Source: Nocardiopsis sp. JB363 (GTDB lineage Bacteria > Actinomycetota > Actinomycetes > Streptosporangiales > Streptosporangiaceae). Taken from it: a stretch of 49,620 bases of DNA. Both the position numbers and the translations under genes were made by a program. The stretch spans positions 1-49,620 of the forward strand of contig NZ_FRFF01000077.1 of the NCBI RefSeq assembly GCF_900143625.1. Reading direction: 5' to 3'. The notes under the pieces are model-generated. The model was not told the DNA's origin, did not search any database, and saw only the letters and a program-made list of their open reading frames with translations. Shown in pieces: positions 20,669 through 29,212 of this stretch (position 1 is the stretch's first letter; every line of letters starts with the position of its first letter).

Positions 20669-21385
20669 ATGAGTACTGTGAGTTCCGAACCCTCCGAGAC
20701 CACCCGTGACGGCTCCGCCCTGGAGTCCGGCCGCCGCCTGCAAGCGGTCCTGCTGGACATGGACGGCACCCTTATCGAGAGCGAACACCTGTGGAACGAG
20801 TCGGAGGCGGAGCTCGTCGCCGAACTGGGCGGGGTGTGGACCGAGAAGGACCACCTCGCCAACGTGGGTAACGCGGCCGGCCCGGTGGGGCGCTACATCA
20901 TCGAGCTGACCGGGGCCGACCTCACCCCGAGACAGGTCGCCGACCGGCTCTACGACCGCTTCCGCGTCAAGCTGGAACAGGGCGCGGAGCTGCGGCCCGG
21001 CGCCAAGGAACTGGTGACCATGCTGTCGCGGGCGGGGGTGCCCGTGGCGTTGGTGACCTCCACCGAACGAGAGCTGGTGGCCACCGCCATCGGCGGGATC
21101 GGCCTGGAGAGCTTCGACGATTCGGTGGCCGGTGACGAGGTGGAGGCCAACAAGCCGCACCCCGACCCCTACCTCAGGGCGGCACGTCGCCTGGGTGTGG
21201 ACCCGAGACGTTGCGTGGCCGTGGAGGACTCGGTGGTGGGGATGACCTCGGCGGCCGACGCCGGGTGCGTCACCATCGCGATCCCGAACCACATCGAGAT
21301 CCCGCCCCGCGAGGGCGTGGTGTTCCGCGACAGTCTGGTCGGGGTCGACCTGGAGTGGCTGGAGTCGTTGGTCGCCGACCGCTGA
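20669..21385 (+). CDS. HAD-superfamily hydrolase (phosphoglucomutase/phosphatase-like)
   Basis: 238 residues from the ATG at 20669. HAD motifs: DMDGT (nucleophile D30, acid D32), VTST (motif II), NKPHPDPYLRAARRLG (motif III Lys) and VEDSVVGMTSA (motif IV acid). A helical cap of about 65 residues lies between motifs I and II, giving the subclass I organisation of beta-phosphoglucomutases and sugar phosphatases. Substrate unknown. The N-terminal 20 residues are low-complexity (Ser/Thr/Glu) and may be disordered. It directly follows metH, as in other actinobacteria, but the metH terminator separates the transcripts. The ribosome-binding site is weak. Confidence 0.88.
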   Translation: MSTVSSEPSETTRDGSALESGRRLQAVLLDMDGTLIESEHLWNESEAELVAELGGVWTEKDHLANVGNAAGPVGRYIIELTGADLTPRQVADRLYDRFRVKLEQGAELRPGAKELVTMLSRAGVPVALVTSTERELVATAIGGIGLESFDDSVAGDEVEANKPHPDPYLRAARRLGVDPRRCVAVEDSVVGMTSAADAGCVTIAIPNHIEIPPREGVVFRDSLVGVDLEWLESLVADR

Positions 21386-21534
21386 CACTCCCGGGCCGTG
21401 GACGCTCGTGGGGCGCCGGGTAGCGTGGGGGTTCGGGGAGAAGTCGTGCCCGTGCACACCGTGCCCCCGGTGGGTGACCCGCCCTAGGGGAAGAGCCGGA
21501 TGTGTGCTCGGGCGTGGGATGGGAGACTGGTCGT

Positions 21535-22044
21535 ATGCCTGAGACACTGACTTTGACGTCCGGCCTCACCCTGGGAGCCGCCCTCGCCGCGGTGGGCCTG
21601 ATCATCACGTTCTTCGTGTGGCGACGCAAGGGCCTGGCCTTCGGGTTGCGCGGCCTGGCCTGGTCGATGCTCCCGCTGGTGGCGGCTCTGCTCGGCCTGA
21701 TGAACGTCCTCATGCAGTTCGTGCTCGGGCTCTTCGGCGTACTGGCCGGTCTGGTGTTCAACCCGATCGTGTGGGCCGGTGTGGCGCTGGTGCCGCTGAT
21801 GGTGATCCTGTACGTGGCCTCGGGGTTCATGAAGGCGCGGGGGATCGGTGTGAAGCAGCCCGGAGGCAAGGCCGCGGCCCCTGAGGGCGGGGACGCGCCC
21901 GCGGAGGGCCAGGGAGCTCCCGCCGCGGGGCCGGCGACGCCCGCGGCCGGTCAGGTCAAGGCGCCCCAGCAGAAGAAGTCCGGCGGCGGCGACGAGAACT
22001 TCGACGACATCGAGGCGTTGCTGCGCAAGCACGGCATCGAGTGA
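21535..22044 (+). CDS. Hypothetical membrane protein with acidic tail
   Basis: 169 residues. Three predicted helices: LTLGAALAAVGLIITFFVW, a long LRGLAWSMLPLVAALLGLMNVLMQFVLGLFGVLAGL region, and WAGVALVPLMVILYVASGFM. The C-terminal half is an Ala/Pro/Gly-rich linker (KAAAPEGGDAPAEGQGAPAAG) leading to a conserved-looking helical end, DENFDDIEALLRKHGIE. I do not recognise a function. The ATG has GGGAG about 10 nt upstream. It follows the HAD gene by 149 bp in the same direction, and a hairpin at 22100-22129 lies downstream. Confidence 0.7.
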   Translation: MPETLTLTSGLTLGAALAAVGLIITFFVWRRKGLAFGLRGLAWSMLPLVAALLGLMNVLMQFVLGLFGVLAGLVFNPIVWAGVALVPLMVILYVASGFMKARGIGVKQPGGKAAAPEGGDAPAEGQGAPAAGPATPAAGQVKAPQQKKSGGGDENFDDIEALLRKHGIE

Positions 22045-22099
22045 CGTGTGATCCGGCGCACCCCGGGAGGGGGTGAGCGCCGGTCGTACCGACGTGACG

Positions 22100-22129
22100 A
22101 CGGCGGTTTCGCTTCGGCGGGACCGCCGT
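22100..22129 (+). terminator. Terminator-like hairpin
   Basis: acggcggt (22100-22107) pairs with accgccgt (22122-22129) around a 14-nt loop, 56 bp after the preceding stop codon. No T run. Confidence 0.5.
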
Positions 22130-22650
22130 TGCCCGTTCGTTGTCCCTTACTTTTCGAATCCGCCCGATTACGCGCGGATTCATAGCATCTCGCATAGTAC
22201 GTCGCTATCAGTTCCCTTCTTCGTGCTCCTCCTCGTATGGTGTGGGGGTTCGCGATGACGCATCGCCCCTGATCAGACCCTGTTGTCTGATGGATCACAC
22301 TTTGCGTGCTTTAGTCTCTGTGTAGGTTCATTGTTAGGTTTGGTTACGATTGAGCCACATGAGCTTGGTTTGGACGGCGGGCTCGTCGTAGGCGAGTAAA
22401 TTGGTCGTTGTGTAACATCCAGGGCAAAACGGTCCACTAGGTGTCCAAGATCACGAAGTGATCCAGGACCCGTGGTCCCGCGCCGACGGGGAGGGTCATC
22501 CTCCCGCTCCGCCGGGCGCGAAGCCCAACCAGCCAGTGTCGAGAACCGACCGGCCCCACCTTGAGACCTCGCAGGGTCGATCCCCCGTGCGGTTCATGTG
22601 TGGGTTCTGTCCTCTCGGTCAGAAGCGCAAGAGTGGAGAGTGGTGGCCCG
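22130..22650 (+). promoter_or_regulatory. Long promoter and leader region of the peptide ABC operon
   Basis: About 520 bp without a gene. It is unusually A/T-rich for this genome between 22140 and 22430, as expected for a strong promoter region; TACGAT at about 22345 is a plausible -10. Further down are a perfect dyad gatcac-gaa-gtgatc (22449-22463), possibly an operator, and a small stem gggagg/cctccc (22489-22505). The long distance to the dppC start suggests a 5' leader of some 200-300 nt. Confidence 0.5.
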
Positions 22651-23688
22651 ATGAGTGCGCCCTCGCAAGTCCCTGAGTCGGCAGAAGACGCCGACACCGC
22701 GGACGTCGCAGCGGCGGCCACCCAAGGTCGCAGCGACGCCGAAAACCGGTCCCTGAAGCAGATCGCCTGGCAGCGCCTGCGCCGCGACAAGGTCGCCATG
22801 ATCTCCGGCATCGTCGTGGTGCTGCTCATCCTGGCGGCGATCTTCGCGCCGCTGTTGGCCAAGTGGTTCGGACATCCGCCCACCCAGTTCCACCAGGACC
22901 TGATCGAGCCCAGCCGGCGGCTGCCCTACCTCGACCCCGCCGACCCCGACGCGGGCGTGGACCGTTGGGGCGGGATCAGCGGCGACCACCTGCTCGGTGT
23001 GGAGCCCACCACCGGCCGCGACCTGTTCAGCCGGATCCTGTACGGCGCCCAGATCTCCCTGCTGGTGGCCTTCCTGGCCACCCTGGTCTGCGTCGCCATC
23101 GGCACCATCCTCGGCATCATCGCCGGTTACGTGGGCGGCTGGGTCGACACCCTCATCAGCCGCACCATGGACATCTTCCTGGCCTTCCCGCTGATGCTGT
23201 TCGCCATCGCCCTGGTCGGTGTCATCCCCGACGGAGTCCTGGGGCTGACCGGTAACGGGCTCAGGATCGGCGTCATCGTCTTCATCATCGGCTTCTTCAA
23301 CTGGCCCTACATCGCGCGCATCGTCCGCGGACAGACCCTCGCCCTGCGCGAGCGGGAGTTCGTGGAGGCCGCCAAGAGCCTGGGCGCAGGCAACCGGCAC
23401 ATTCTCCTCAAGGAGATCCTGCCCAACCTGATCACGCCGATCATCGTCTACGCCACGCTCCTGATCCCCACGAACATCCTGTTCGAGGCGGCCCTGAGCT
23501 TCCTGGGCGTCGGTATCAACCCGCCCACCCCCAGCTGGGGAAAGATGCTCTCCGAAGCGGTGCCCTTCTTCCGTGAGGCGCCCTACTTCATCGTCTTCCC
23601 GGGCCTGGCCATCTTCATCACCGTGCTCGCGTTCAACCTGTTCGGTGACGGCTTGCGCGACGCCTTCGACCCCAAAACCTCGGACTGA
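22651..23688 (+). CDS. Peptide ABC transporter permease (DppC/OppC type)
   Basis: 345 residues from the ATG at 22651, with GGAGAG 10 nt upstream; an in-frame GTG at 22633 is possible. The OppC N-terminal segment (LKQIAWQRLRRDKVAMISGIVVVLLILAAIFAPLLA) carries the first helix. A periplasmic loop of about 70 residues follows, then the five-helix permease core with the ATPase-contacting EAA loop EFVEAAKSLGAGNRHILLKEILPNL. The product forms a heterodimer with the DppB-type permease encoded further down. It opens the operon, an uncommon order (C, binding protein, B, fused ATPase). The N-terminal 35 residues before the first helix are hydrophilic. Confidence 0.9.
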   Translation: MSAPSQVPESAEDADTADVAAAATQGRSDAENRSLKQIAWQRLRRDKVAMISGIVVVLLILAAIFAPLLAKWFGHPPTQFHQDLIEPSRRLPYLDPADPDAGVDRWGGISGDHLLGVEPTTGRDLFSRILYGAQISLLVAFLATLVCVAIGTILGIIAGYVGGWVDTLISRTMDIFLAFPLMLFAIALVGVIPDGVLGLTGNGLRIGVIVFIIGFFNWPYIARIVRGQTLALREREFVEAAKSLGAGNRHILLKEILPNLITPIIVYATLLIPTNILFEAALSFLGVGINPPTPSWGKMLSEAVPFFREAPYFIVFPGLAIFITVLAFNLFGDGLRDAFDPKTSD

Positions 23689-23695
23689 CCTCGTT

Positions 23696-23725
23696 CGTGC
23701 GGGGCGGCCACCGTCACCCCGCACG
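23696..23725 (+). promoter_or_regulatory. Intercistronic hairpin before the binding-protein gene
   Basis: A perfect 9-bp stem, cgtgcgggg (23696-23704) with ccccgcacg (23717-23725), and a 12-nt loop, between the dppC-type gene and the binding-protein gene. No T run, so more likely a processing or stability element, or a partial terminator. Confidence 0.6.
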
Positions 23726-23785
23726 GACGTGGATCAACCCGCGGGTCCAACCATCCCCACACCAGGTTCCCAGAGAGGCAGTTCC

Positions 23786-25531
23786 TTGAGGAAACGCACC
23801 TTTGGCTTCGTCGCGCTCGGCGCGGCGGCCACCCTCCTGCTGTCCGCTTGTGGCGGCTCCGCCACCGGCGGCGGCGCCGAGTCGGAGAACGAGTTCGATC
23901 AGGGTTCGACCCAGATCGTCAACCCGTCCGACAAGACCGGTGGCACCCTGCGGTACGCCATCGAGGCGGACTTCGACTCCGCCGACCCGGGCAACACCTA
24001 CTACGGGTGGAGCTGGAACTTCCAGCGTTACTACGCTCGTACGCTGCTCTCCTTCACCCCCGAGCCGGGTGAGGCCGCGACCGAGCTGATGCCCGACCTG
24101 GCCAAGGAGATGCCGGAGCCCAACGACGACTTCACCGAGTGGACCGTCGAGATCCAGGAGGGCCTCAAGTACGAGGACGGCTCCGAGATCGTGGCCGAGG
24201 ACATCAAGTACGCCATCGCGCGCTCCAACTTCAACGGTGGAACGCTCACTCTGGGCCCGCAGTACTTCGCCGAGCACCTGGACCAGGACGACCACAACGT
24301 CTATGAGGGCTCGGACCCGCTCGCGGGCTTCGACTCCATCGAGACCCCGGACGACCACACCCTGGTCTTCCACCTCAAGAAGTCCTTCTCCGAGTTCCCG
24401 AACGTCCTGACCCAGCTCCAGACCGCCCCCGTGCCGGTCGAGGCCGACCAGGGCGAGCTCTACCAGGAGAACGTGCTCTCCTCGGGCCCGTACAAGTTCG
24501 ACGGGAAGTACCAGCCCGGCGTCCAGCTGCACCTGGAGCGCAACGAGCACTGGGACCCCGACTCCGACCCGGTGCGCCCGGCCCTGCCGGACCGCGTCGA
24601 GCTCGAGATCGGCGTCGCCCAGGACGAGATCGACCAGCGACTGGTCAACGGCGAGGTCGACGTCGACGCTCGCGGCACCGGTGTGGGCCCGGCCATGCGC
24701 TCCACCCTGCTCGACGACGAGGCCGTTCAGGGCAACCTGGACAACCCGTACACCGGCGCCCTGCGCTACATGAACATCCACACCCCGATCATCGAGGACG
24801 TGGCCTGCCGCCAGGCCATCATGTACGCGGTCGACCGCGACAGCATGTGGCGCGCCTGGGGTGGCGAGCCCGGTGGTGACATCGCCACCAACCTGCTGCC
24901 GCCGGCGATCCCGGGTTCCAACCCGGAGTCGAACCTGTACCCGTCCGAGGACGGCAAGGGTGACGTCGAGGCCGCTCAGGCCAAGCTGGACTCCTGCGGC
25001 GAGGAGGACGGCTTCAGCACCACGCTCGCCGTCCGTGCCGAGAACGACAACGAGGTGCAGACCGCCGAGTCCGTCAAGGAGGCTCTGGCCCGCGTCAACA
25101 TCGACGTGAACATCGAGTCCTACCCCACGGCCGACTTCTTCGGTCAGTACGCCGGCTCGCAGGACTTCGTCCGTGAGAACGACATCGGCCTGAGCCTCTC
25201 CGGCTGGGGTCCGGACTGGCCCAGCGGTTACGGCTTCGCCTCCAAGATCACCCATGGCAACGCGATCATGGAGACCGGTAACTTCAACACCTCCGAGCTC
25301 GACGACCCCGAGGTCAACGGTCTCTGGGACGAGGCCCTCCTCACCGAGGACCCGGAAGAGCGCGCAGCCATCTACGAGCAGATCGACACCCTCGTCATGG
25401 AGAACGCCGCCATCCTGCCGGTGGTCTTCGACAAGTCGCTGATCTACCGCTCGGACGAGCTGACCAACGCCTTCTACCAGCCCGCGTTCATGATGTACGA
25501 CCTGATGCCGTTGGGCGTCGACCGGGACTAG
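23786..25531 (+). CDS. Peptide-binding lipoprotein (SBP family 5)
   Basis: 581 residues from a TTG at 23786 with AGAGAGG 7 nt upstream. It starts MRKRTFGFVALGAAATLLLSACGG, a lipoprotein signal peptide with lipobox LSAC and lipidated C22. The mature protein has the SBP_bac_5 pattern: GGTLRYAIEADFDSADPGNTYY, DLAKEMPEPNDDFTEWTVEIQEGLKYEDGSEIVAEDIKYAI, and the C-terminal GWGPDWPSGYGF block. It is the extracellular substrate-capture component for the flanking permeases, and the ligand is probably an oligopeptide. The longer frame beginning at 23573 overlaps dppC and is spurious. Its mRNA segment is bounded by strong hairpins on both sides, which may raise its level over the permeases. Confidence 0.92.
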   Translation: MRKRTFGFVALGAAATLLLSACGGSATGGGAESENEFDQGSTQIVNPSDKTGGTLRYAIEADFDSADPGNTYYGWSWNFQRYYARTLLSFTPEPGEAATELMPDLAKEMPEPNDDFTEWTVEIQEGLKYEDGSEIVAEDIKYAIARSNFNGGTLTLGPQYFAEHLDQDDHNVYEGSDPLAGFDSIETPDDHTLVFHLKKSFSEFPNVLTQLQTAPVPVEADQGELYQENVLSSGPYKFDGKYQPGVQLHLERNEHWDPDSDPVRPALPDRVELEIGVAQDEIDQRLVNGEVDVDARGTGVGPAMRSTLLDDEAVQGNLDNPYTGALRYMNIHTPIIEDVACRQAIMYAVDRDSMWRAWGGEPGGDIATNLLPPAIPGSNPESNLYPSEDGKGDVEAAQAKLDSCGEEDGFSTTLAVRAENDNEVQTAESVKEALARVNIDVNIESYPTADFFGQYAGSQDFVRENDIGLSLSGWGPDWPSGYGFASKITHGNAIMETGNFNTSELDDPEVNGLWDEALLTEDPEERAAIYEQIDTLVMENAAILPVVFDKSLIYRSDELTNAFYQPAFMMYDLMPLGVDRD

Positions 25532-25580
25532 CAGTCCTGACTACCAGCCTGAACTAGTACGAAAAGGCAGGTGAGAGCGG

Positions 25581-25613
25581 CGGGGCACCCGAGGTGATCC
25601 CTGGGGTGCCCCG
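25581..25613 (+). promoter_or_regulatory. Intercistronic hairpin after the binding-protein gene
   Basis: A perfect 10-bp stem, cggggcaccc (25581-25590) with gggtgccccg (25604-25613), and a 13-nt loop. The only alternative start for the next gene (GTG 25594) lies inside the loop. Confidence 0.65.
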
Positions 25614-25626
25614 TCCGCCGACTGCG

Positions 25627-26640
25627 ATGCTGAACTATATTCTTCGCCGCCTTGGGGCGGGTCTTCTGCTTCTTGTCGTCGTTACCGCGGTGACCTTCTG
25701 GATCTTCTACGTCCTGCCCAGGTGGGCGGGCGTCACCCCGCAGGGCATGGCGGCGATGTACGTGGGCAAGGCGCCCACCCCGGAGGCCATCCAAGCCACC
25801 GTGGACCGCCTTGGCCTCGACCAGCCGATCGCGGTCCAGTTCGTGGAGTTCCTGCGCAATCTGATCTTCGGCCAGGAGTTCACCTTCGGCCGTCAGACCG
25901 TCGAGTGCGCGGCCCCCTGCCTGGGCTACTCCTTCAGCACCAACTCTCCGGTGCTGCCCCAGATCCTCGACCGTCTCCCGGTGACCCTGTCCCTGGGCTT
26001 GGGCGCGGCGGTCATCTGGGTCGTCGGCGGTGTCTCCGTCGGTGTCCTCTCCGCGGTCAAGAAGGGCAGCATCTTCGACCGTCTGGCCATGGGAACCGCC
26101 CTCATCGGCGTCTCCCTGCCCATCTACTTCACCGGTCTGCTGGCCCTGTCCTTCCTGGTCCACCAGTGGGGTCTGTTCCCGGTGTCGCGCTACGTCCCCT
26201 TCGGCGAGGACCCCGTCAGCTGGTTCCAGGTCATGATTCTGCCCTGGGTCACCCTGGCGTTCCTGCACGCGGCCCAGTACGCCCGTCAGACCCGCGCGGG
26301 CATGCTGGAGACCCTGGGTGAGGACTACATCCGCACCGCGCGGGCCAAGGGGTTGAGCGAGCGCAAGGTGATCTTCAAGCACGCCCTGCGTCCCACCCTG
26401 ACCCCGATCCTCACCATTCTGGGTCTGGACATCGGAATGGTCCTGGGCGGAGCGATCCTCACCGAGAAGGTGTTCTCGCTGAACGGTGTGGGCGCCTACG
26501 CGATCGACTCGATCGTCTCCAAGGACCTGCCCGTGATCCTGGGCGTCACCCTCTTGGGCGCCGTGTTCATCGTCGTGTGCAACCTGATCGTCGACCTCCT
26601 GTACCCGGTCATCGACCCGCGGGTGCGGATCACCGCGTGA
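25627..26640 (+). CDS. Peptide ABC transporter permease (DppB/OppB type)
   Basis: 337 residues from the ATG at 25627 (MLNYILRRLGAGLLLLVVVTAVTFWIFYVLP), the standard DppB start. The core carries the EAA-like loop ETLGEDYIRTARAKGLSERKVIFKHALRPTLTPIL, and the helices match the binding-protein-dependent transport family. A loop of about 70 residues after helix 1 contains two Cys (VECAAPCLGYSF), unusual for a DppB periplasmic loop and possibly a disulphide. No Shine-Dalgarno is visible, so translation may depend on coupling or on the hairpin just upstream. An in-frame GTG at 25594 sits within that hairpin and is less likely. Confidence 0.88.
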   Translation: MLNYILRRLGAGLLLLVVVTAVTFWIFYVLPRWAGVTPQGMAAMYVGKAPTPEAIQATVDRLGLDQPIAVQFVEFLRNLIFGQEFTFGRQTVECAAPCLGYSFSTNSPVLPQILDRLPVTLSLGLGAAVIWVVGGVSVGVLSAVKKGSIFDRLAMGTALIGVSLPIYFTGLLALSFLVHQWGLFPVSRYVPFGEDPVSWFQVMILPWVTLAFLHAAQYARQTRAGMLETLGEDYIRTARAKGLSERKVIFKHALRPTLTPILTILGLDIGMVLGGAILTEKVFSLNGVGAYAIDSIVSKDLPVILGVTLLGAVFIVVCNLIVDLLYPVIDPRVRITA

Positions 26641-26688
26641 GACGTGTCAGCGTGAACACCAGATCAGCTCTATCGAAGGAAAAGTGAC

Positions 26689-28464
26689 ATGGCCTCGACC
26701 GGATCGGCTGCCTCCGACGCAGTCGTGCGCGTGGACGACCTGCGGGTGACGTTCCCGACGATGGACGGCGACGTCCACGCAGTCAAGGGATTGTCCTTCG
26801 AGGTCCCGGCCGGTGGCGCCCTGGGCATCGTGGGCGAGTCGGGTTCGGGCAAGAGCGTGACCTCGATGGCCCTGATGGGTTTGCACCGGGGCTCCCGCGC
26901 CGAGATCACCGGTGCCATCGAGGTGGCCGGGCAGAACGTGGTGACCGCGAGCGACAAGAAGCTGCGGCAGATGCGCGGCAACGACATCGCGATGGTCTTC
27001 CAGGACCCGATGCAGTCGCTGCACCCGCAGTACACCATCGGCAACCAGCTCATCGAGGCCTACCAGGTCCACCACCCCAAGGCCGCCAAGAGCAAGGCGC
27101 GCAAGCGCGCCGTGGACGCCCTGGGCCGGGTCGGCATCCCCGAGCCGGAGAAGCGGATCAACGCCTACCCGCACGAGTTCTCCGGCGGTATGCGTCAGCG
27201 CGTGGTCATCGCCATGGGCCTGATGTGCGACCCCAAGGTGTTGCTGGCGGACGAGCCCACCACGGCCCTGGACGTCACGGTCCAGGCCCAGGTCCTGGAC
27301 CTTCTCGACGAGCTGCGCCGTGACCTGAACATGGCGCTCATCCTGGTCTCCCACGACCTGGCCGTGGTGGCCGGTTCGGTGGACGAGGTCGTGGTGATGC
27401 GCCACGGTCGGGTCGTCGAGCGCGGTGACGTGCGCGACGTCCTTTCCAAGCCCGAGCACCCCTACACCCGGGCGCTGCTGGACGCGGTGCCGCGCGTGGA
27501 GGTCTCCCGGGCCCAGCGCCGGGCCCAGGACCGTGCCGACCGCGTCGCTCGGGACAAGTGCGAGGGCGTGGTCACCAAGCCCGGTGACTTCAAGGCCTTC
27601 ACCCCCGCCACCGGTGAGGGCGAACCGCTGCTGAGCGTGCGCGACATCGCCCAGAGCTTCAAGGTCCGCGGTGGCATGTGGGGACGGGCCACCGACTTCT
27701 GGGCGGTCAAGGGTGTGGGCTTCGACCTGTACAAGGGAGAGACGCTCGGCATCGTGGGCGAGTCCGGCTCGGGCAAGAGCACGGTCTCGCGCATGATCAT
27801 GCGTCTGCTGGAGCCCTCGAAGGGGTCGATCCACTTCGAGGGCAAGGACATCACCCACATGCGCGAGCGTGAGCTGCGACCGCTCCGCCGCGACGTGCAG
27901 ATGGTGTTCCAGAACCCCTACTCCTCGCTGAACCCGCGTCTGACCATCGGTGAGAGCATCGGCACCGCGCTCAAGGTGCAGGGCGAGCGCGACGGCAAGA
28001 AGATCCGTACCCAGGTGCAGGACCTGTTGGAGCGGGTGGGTCTGGAACCCAACCACTACAACCGGTTCCCGCACGCCTTCTCCGGTGGTCAGCGTCAACG
28101 CATCGCCATCGCCCGCGCGTTGATCCTCAAGCCCAAGCTCATCATCTGTGACGAGCCGGTCTCGGCGCTGGACGTGTCCACGCAGGACCAGGTGCTGCGG
28201 CTGCTCTCGGAGCTGCAGGACGACTTCGGTCTGACCTACATCTTCGTGGCCCACGACCTGGCGGTCGTGCGTCAGGTCAGCGACCGTGTGGCGGTCATGC
28301 GCAAGGGCGAGGTCGTGGAGATGGGCGACAGCGACTCGGTGTACGAGAACCCGCAGAGCGACTACACCAAGCAGTTGCTCACCGCCGCTCCGGTCCTGGA
28401 CCCGGACGAGGCCCGACGTCTGCGCGCCGAGCGTTTCGCCGAGCGCGACGGTGCCGCCGCTTAG
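26689..28464 (+). CDS. Fused DppD-DppF peptide ABC transporter ATPase
   Basis: 591 residues with two complete ATPase domains. The first has Walker A GESGSGKS (49-56), signature FSGGMRQR and Walker B LLADEPTTALD. The second has Walker A GESGSGKS (357-364), signature FSGGQRQR and Walker B IICDEPVSALD. They correspond to DppD and DppF, normally separate proteins, joined by a linker around residues 270-320. Each is followed by the oligopeptide-transporter C-terminal segment (HPYTRALLDAVP; SDYTKQLLTAAPVL). One polypeptide therefore supplies both nucleotide-binding halves. The ATG has AAGGA about 8 nt upstream. It ends the operon at a strong terminator. Confidence 0.93.
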   Translation: MASTGSAASDAVVRVDDLRVTFPTMDGDVHAVKGLSFEVPAGGALGIVGESGSGKSVTSMALMGLHRGSRAEITGAIEVAGQNVVTASDKKLRQMRGNDIAMVFQDPMQSLHPQYTIGNQLIEAYQVHHPKAAKSKARKRAVDALGRVGIPEPEKRINAYPHEFSGGMRQRVVIAMGLMCDPKVLLADEPTTALDVTVQAQVLDLLDELRRDLNMALILVSHDLAVVAGSVDEVVVMRHGRVVERGDVRDVLSKPEHPYTRALLDAVPRVEVSRAQRRAQDRADRVARDKCEGVVTKPGDFKAFTPATGEGEPLLSVRDIAQSFKVRGGMWGRATDFWAVKGVGFDLYKGETLGIVGESGSGKSTVSRMIMRLLEPSKGSIHFEGKDITHMRERELRPLRRDVQMVFQNPYSSLNPRLTIGESIGTALKVQGERDGKKIRTQVQDLLERVGLEPNHYNRFPHAFSGGQRQRIAIARALILKPKLIICDEPVSALDVSTQDQVLRLLSELQDDFGLTYIFVAHDLAVVRQVSDRVAVMRKGEVVEMGDSDSVYENPQSDYTKQLLTAAPVLDPDEARRLRAERFAERDGAAA

Positions 28465-28493
28465 CGGCGACGGCGAAGACGGCGCGATCCTCG

Positions 28494-28528
28494 GGGGGCG
28501 GTCACGGACATGATCCGTGGCCGCCCCC
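28494..28528. terminator. Bidirectional terminator of the peptide operon
   Basis: gggggcgg (28494-28501) pairs with ccgccccc (28521-28528), continuing through a G-U pair to cacgga/tccgtg around a 5-nt loop, about 15 bp in all. It lies between the convergent ATPase and response-regulator genes. Confidence 0.8.
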
Positions 28529-28549
28529 TTCGCGTGGGCGCGGGCCGCC

Positions 28550-29212
28550 TCAGCCCGGTTGTTCGCGCAGGTAGGTCAGGACCGCCATGACCCGACGGTC
28601 CACGTCCGTCCCCTCGGGCGGCAGGTCGAGCTTGGCGAGGATGTTGGTGATGTGCTTGCCCACGGTGGTCTCGGACACCACCAGCTCCTGGGCGATCCGG
28701 GCGTTGGAGTCGCCTTGGGCCAGCGACGCCAGCACTTCGAGTTCGCGTTCGGACAGCCGCTCCAACGGGGTGCTGCGCCGTCTCACCAGGCGCCGCACGA
28801 CCTCGGGGTCGATGATCGTGCCTCCGGCGTGCACCCGGCGCAGCACGTCCGCGAACTCGGCGACGTCCGCGACCCGCTCCTTGAGCACGTATCCGACCCC
28901 GCGCCCCTCACGGGAGTCCAGCAGGTCGGCCGCGTAACCGGCCTCCACGTACTGGCTGAGCGCCACCACCGGCAGAGCGGGGTGCTCCCGGCGCAGCTCC
29001 ACGGCGGCGCGCAGTCCTTCGTCGGTGAAGCCGGGCGGCATCCGGATGTCGGTGACCACCAGGTCGGGGGTGTGCTCGGCGACCATCGCCTTGAGCGACT
29101 CGGCGTCGCCGACCGCCGCGACGACCTCGAAACCGAATCTGTGCAGCAGGCCGGACAGGCCTTCCCGCAGCAGCGCGCCGTCCTCGGCCAGGACTACTCG
29201 AATGGGGGGCAC
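28550..29212 (-). CDS. NarL/LuxR-type response regulator
   Basis: 220 residues from a GTG at 29212 with GGAG 5 nt upstream. The receiver domain starts IRVVLAEDGALLREGL; acidic pocket E10/D11, phospho-acceptor D55 in LVVTDIRMPP, and K in YVLKERV. The C-terminal LuxR HTH is ERLSERELEVLASLAQGDSNARIAQELVVSETTVGKHITNILAKL. It is a cytoplasmic transcription factor activated by the kinase encoded just upstream, whose last codons overlap this start by 19 bp, so the pair is translationally coupled. Target genes are unknown; the divergent zinc-starvation operon and the convergent peptide operon are neighbours but there is no specific link. Confidence 0.92.
   Translation of the reverse strand: MPPIRVVLAEDGALLREGLSGLLHRFGFEVVAAVGDAESLKAMVAEHTPDLVVTDIRMPPGFTDEGLRAAVELRREHPALPVVALSQYVEAGYAADLLDSREGRGVGYVLKERVADVAEFADVLRRVHAGGTIIDPEVVRRLVRRRSTPLERLSERELEVLASLAQGDSNARIAQELVVSETTVGKHITNILAKLDLPPEGTDVDRRVMAVLTYLREQPG

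Noticed and set aside
23573..23785. N-terminal extension of the binding protein
   Set aside because: It overlaps the permease gene in another frame; the lipoprotein signal peptide begins at the TTG 23786 with a good ribosome-binding site.
25594..25626. GTG start at 25594 for the DppB-type permease
   Set aside because: It lies in the loop of a 10-bp stem and would add a non-conserved 11-residue extension; family alignment favours the ATG at 25627.
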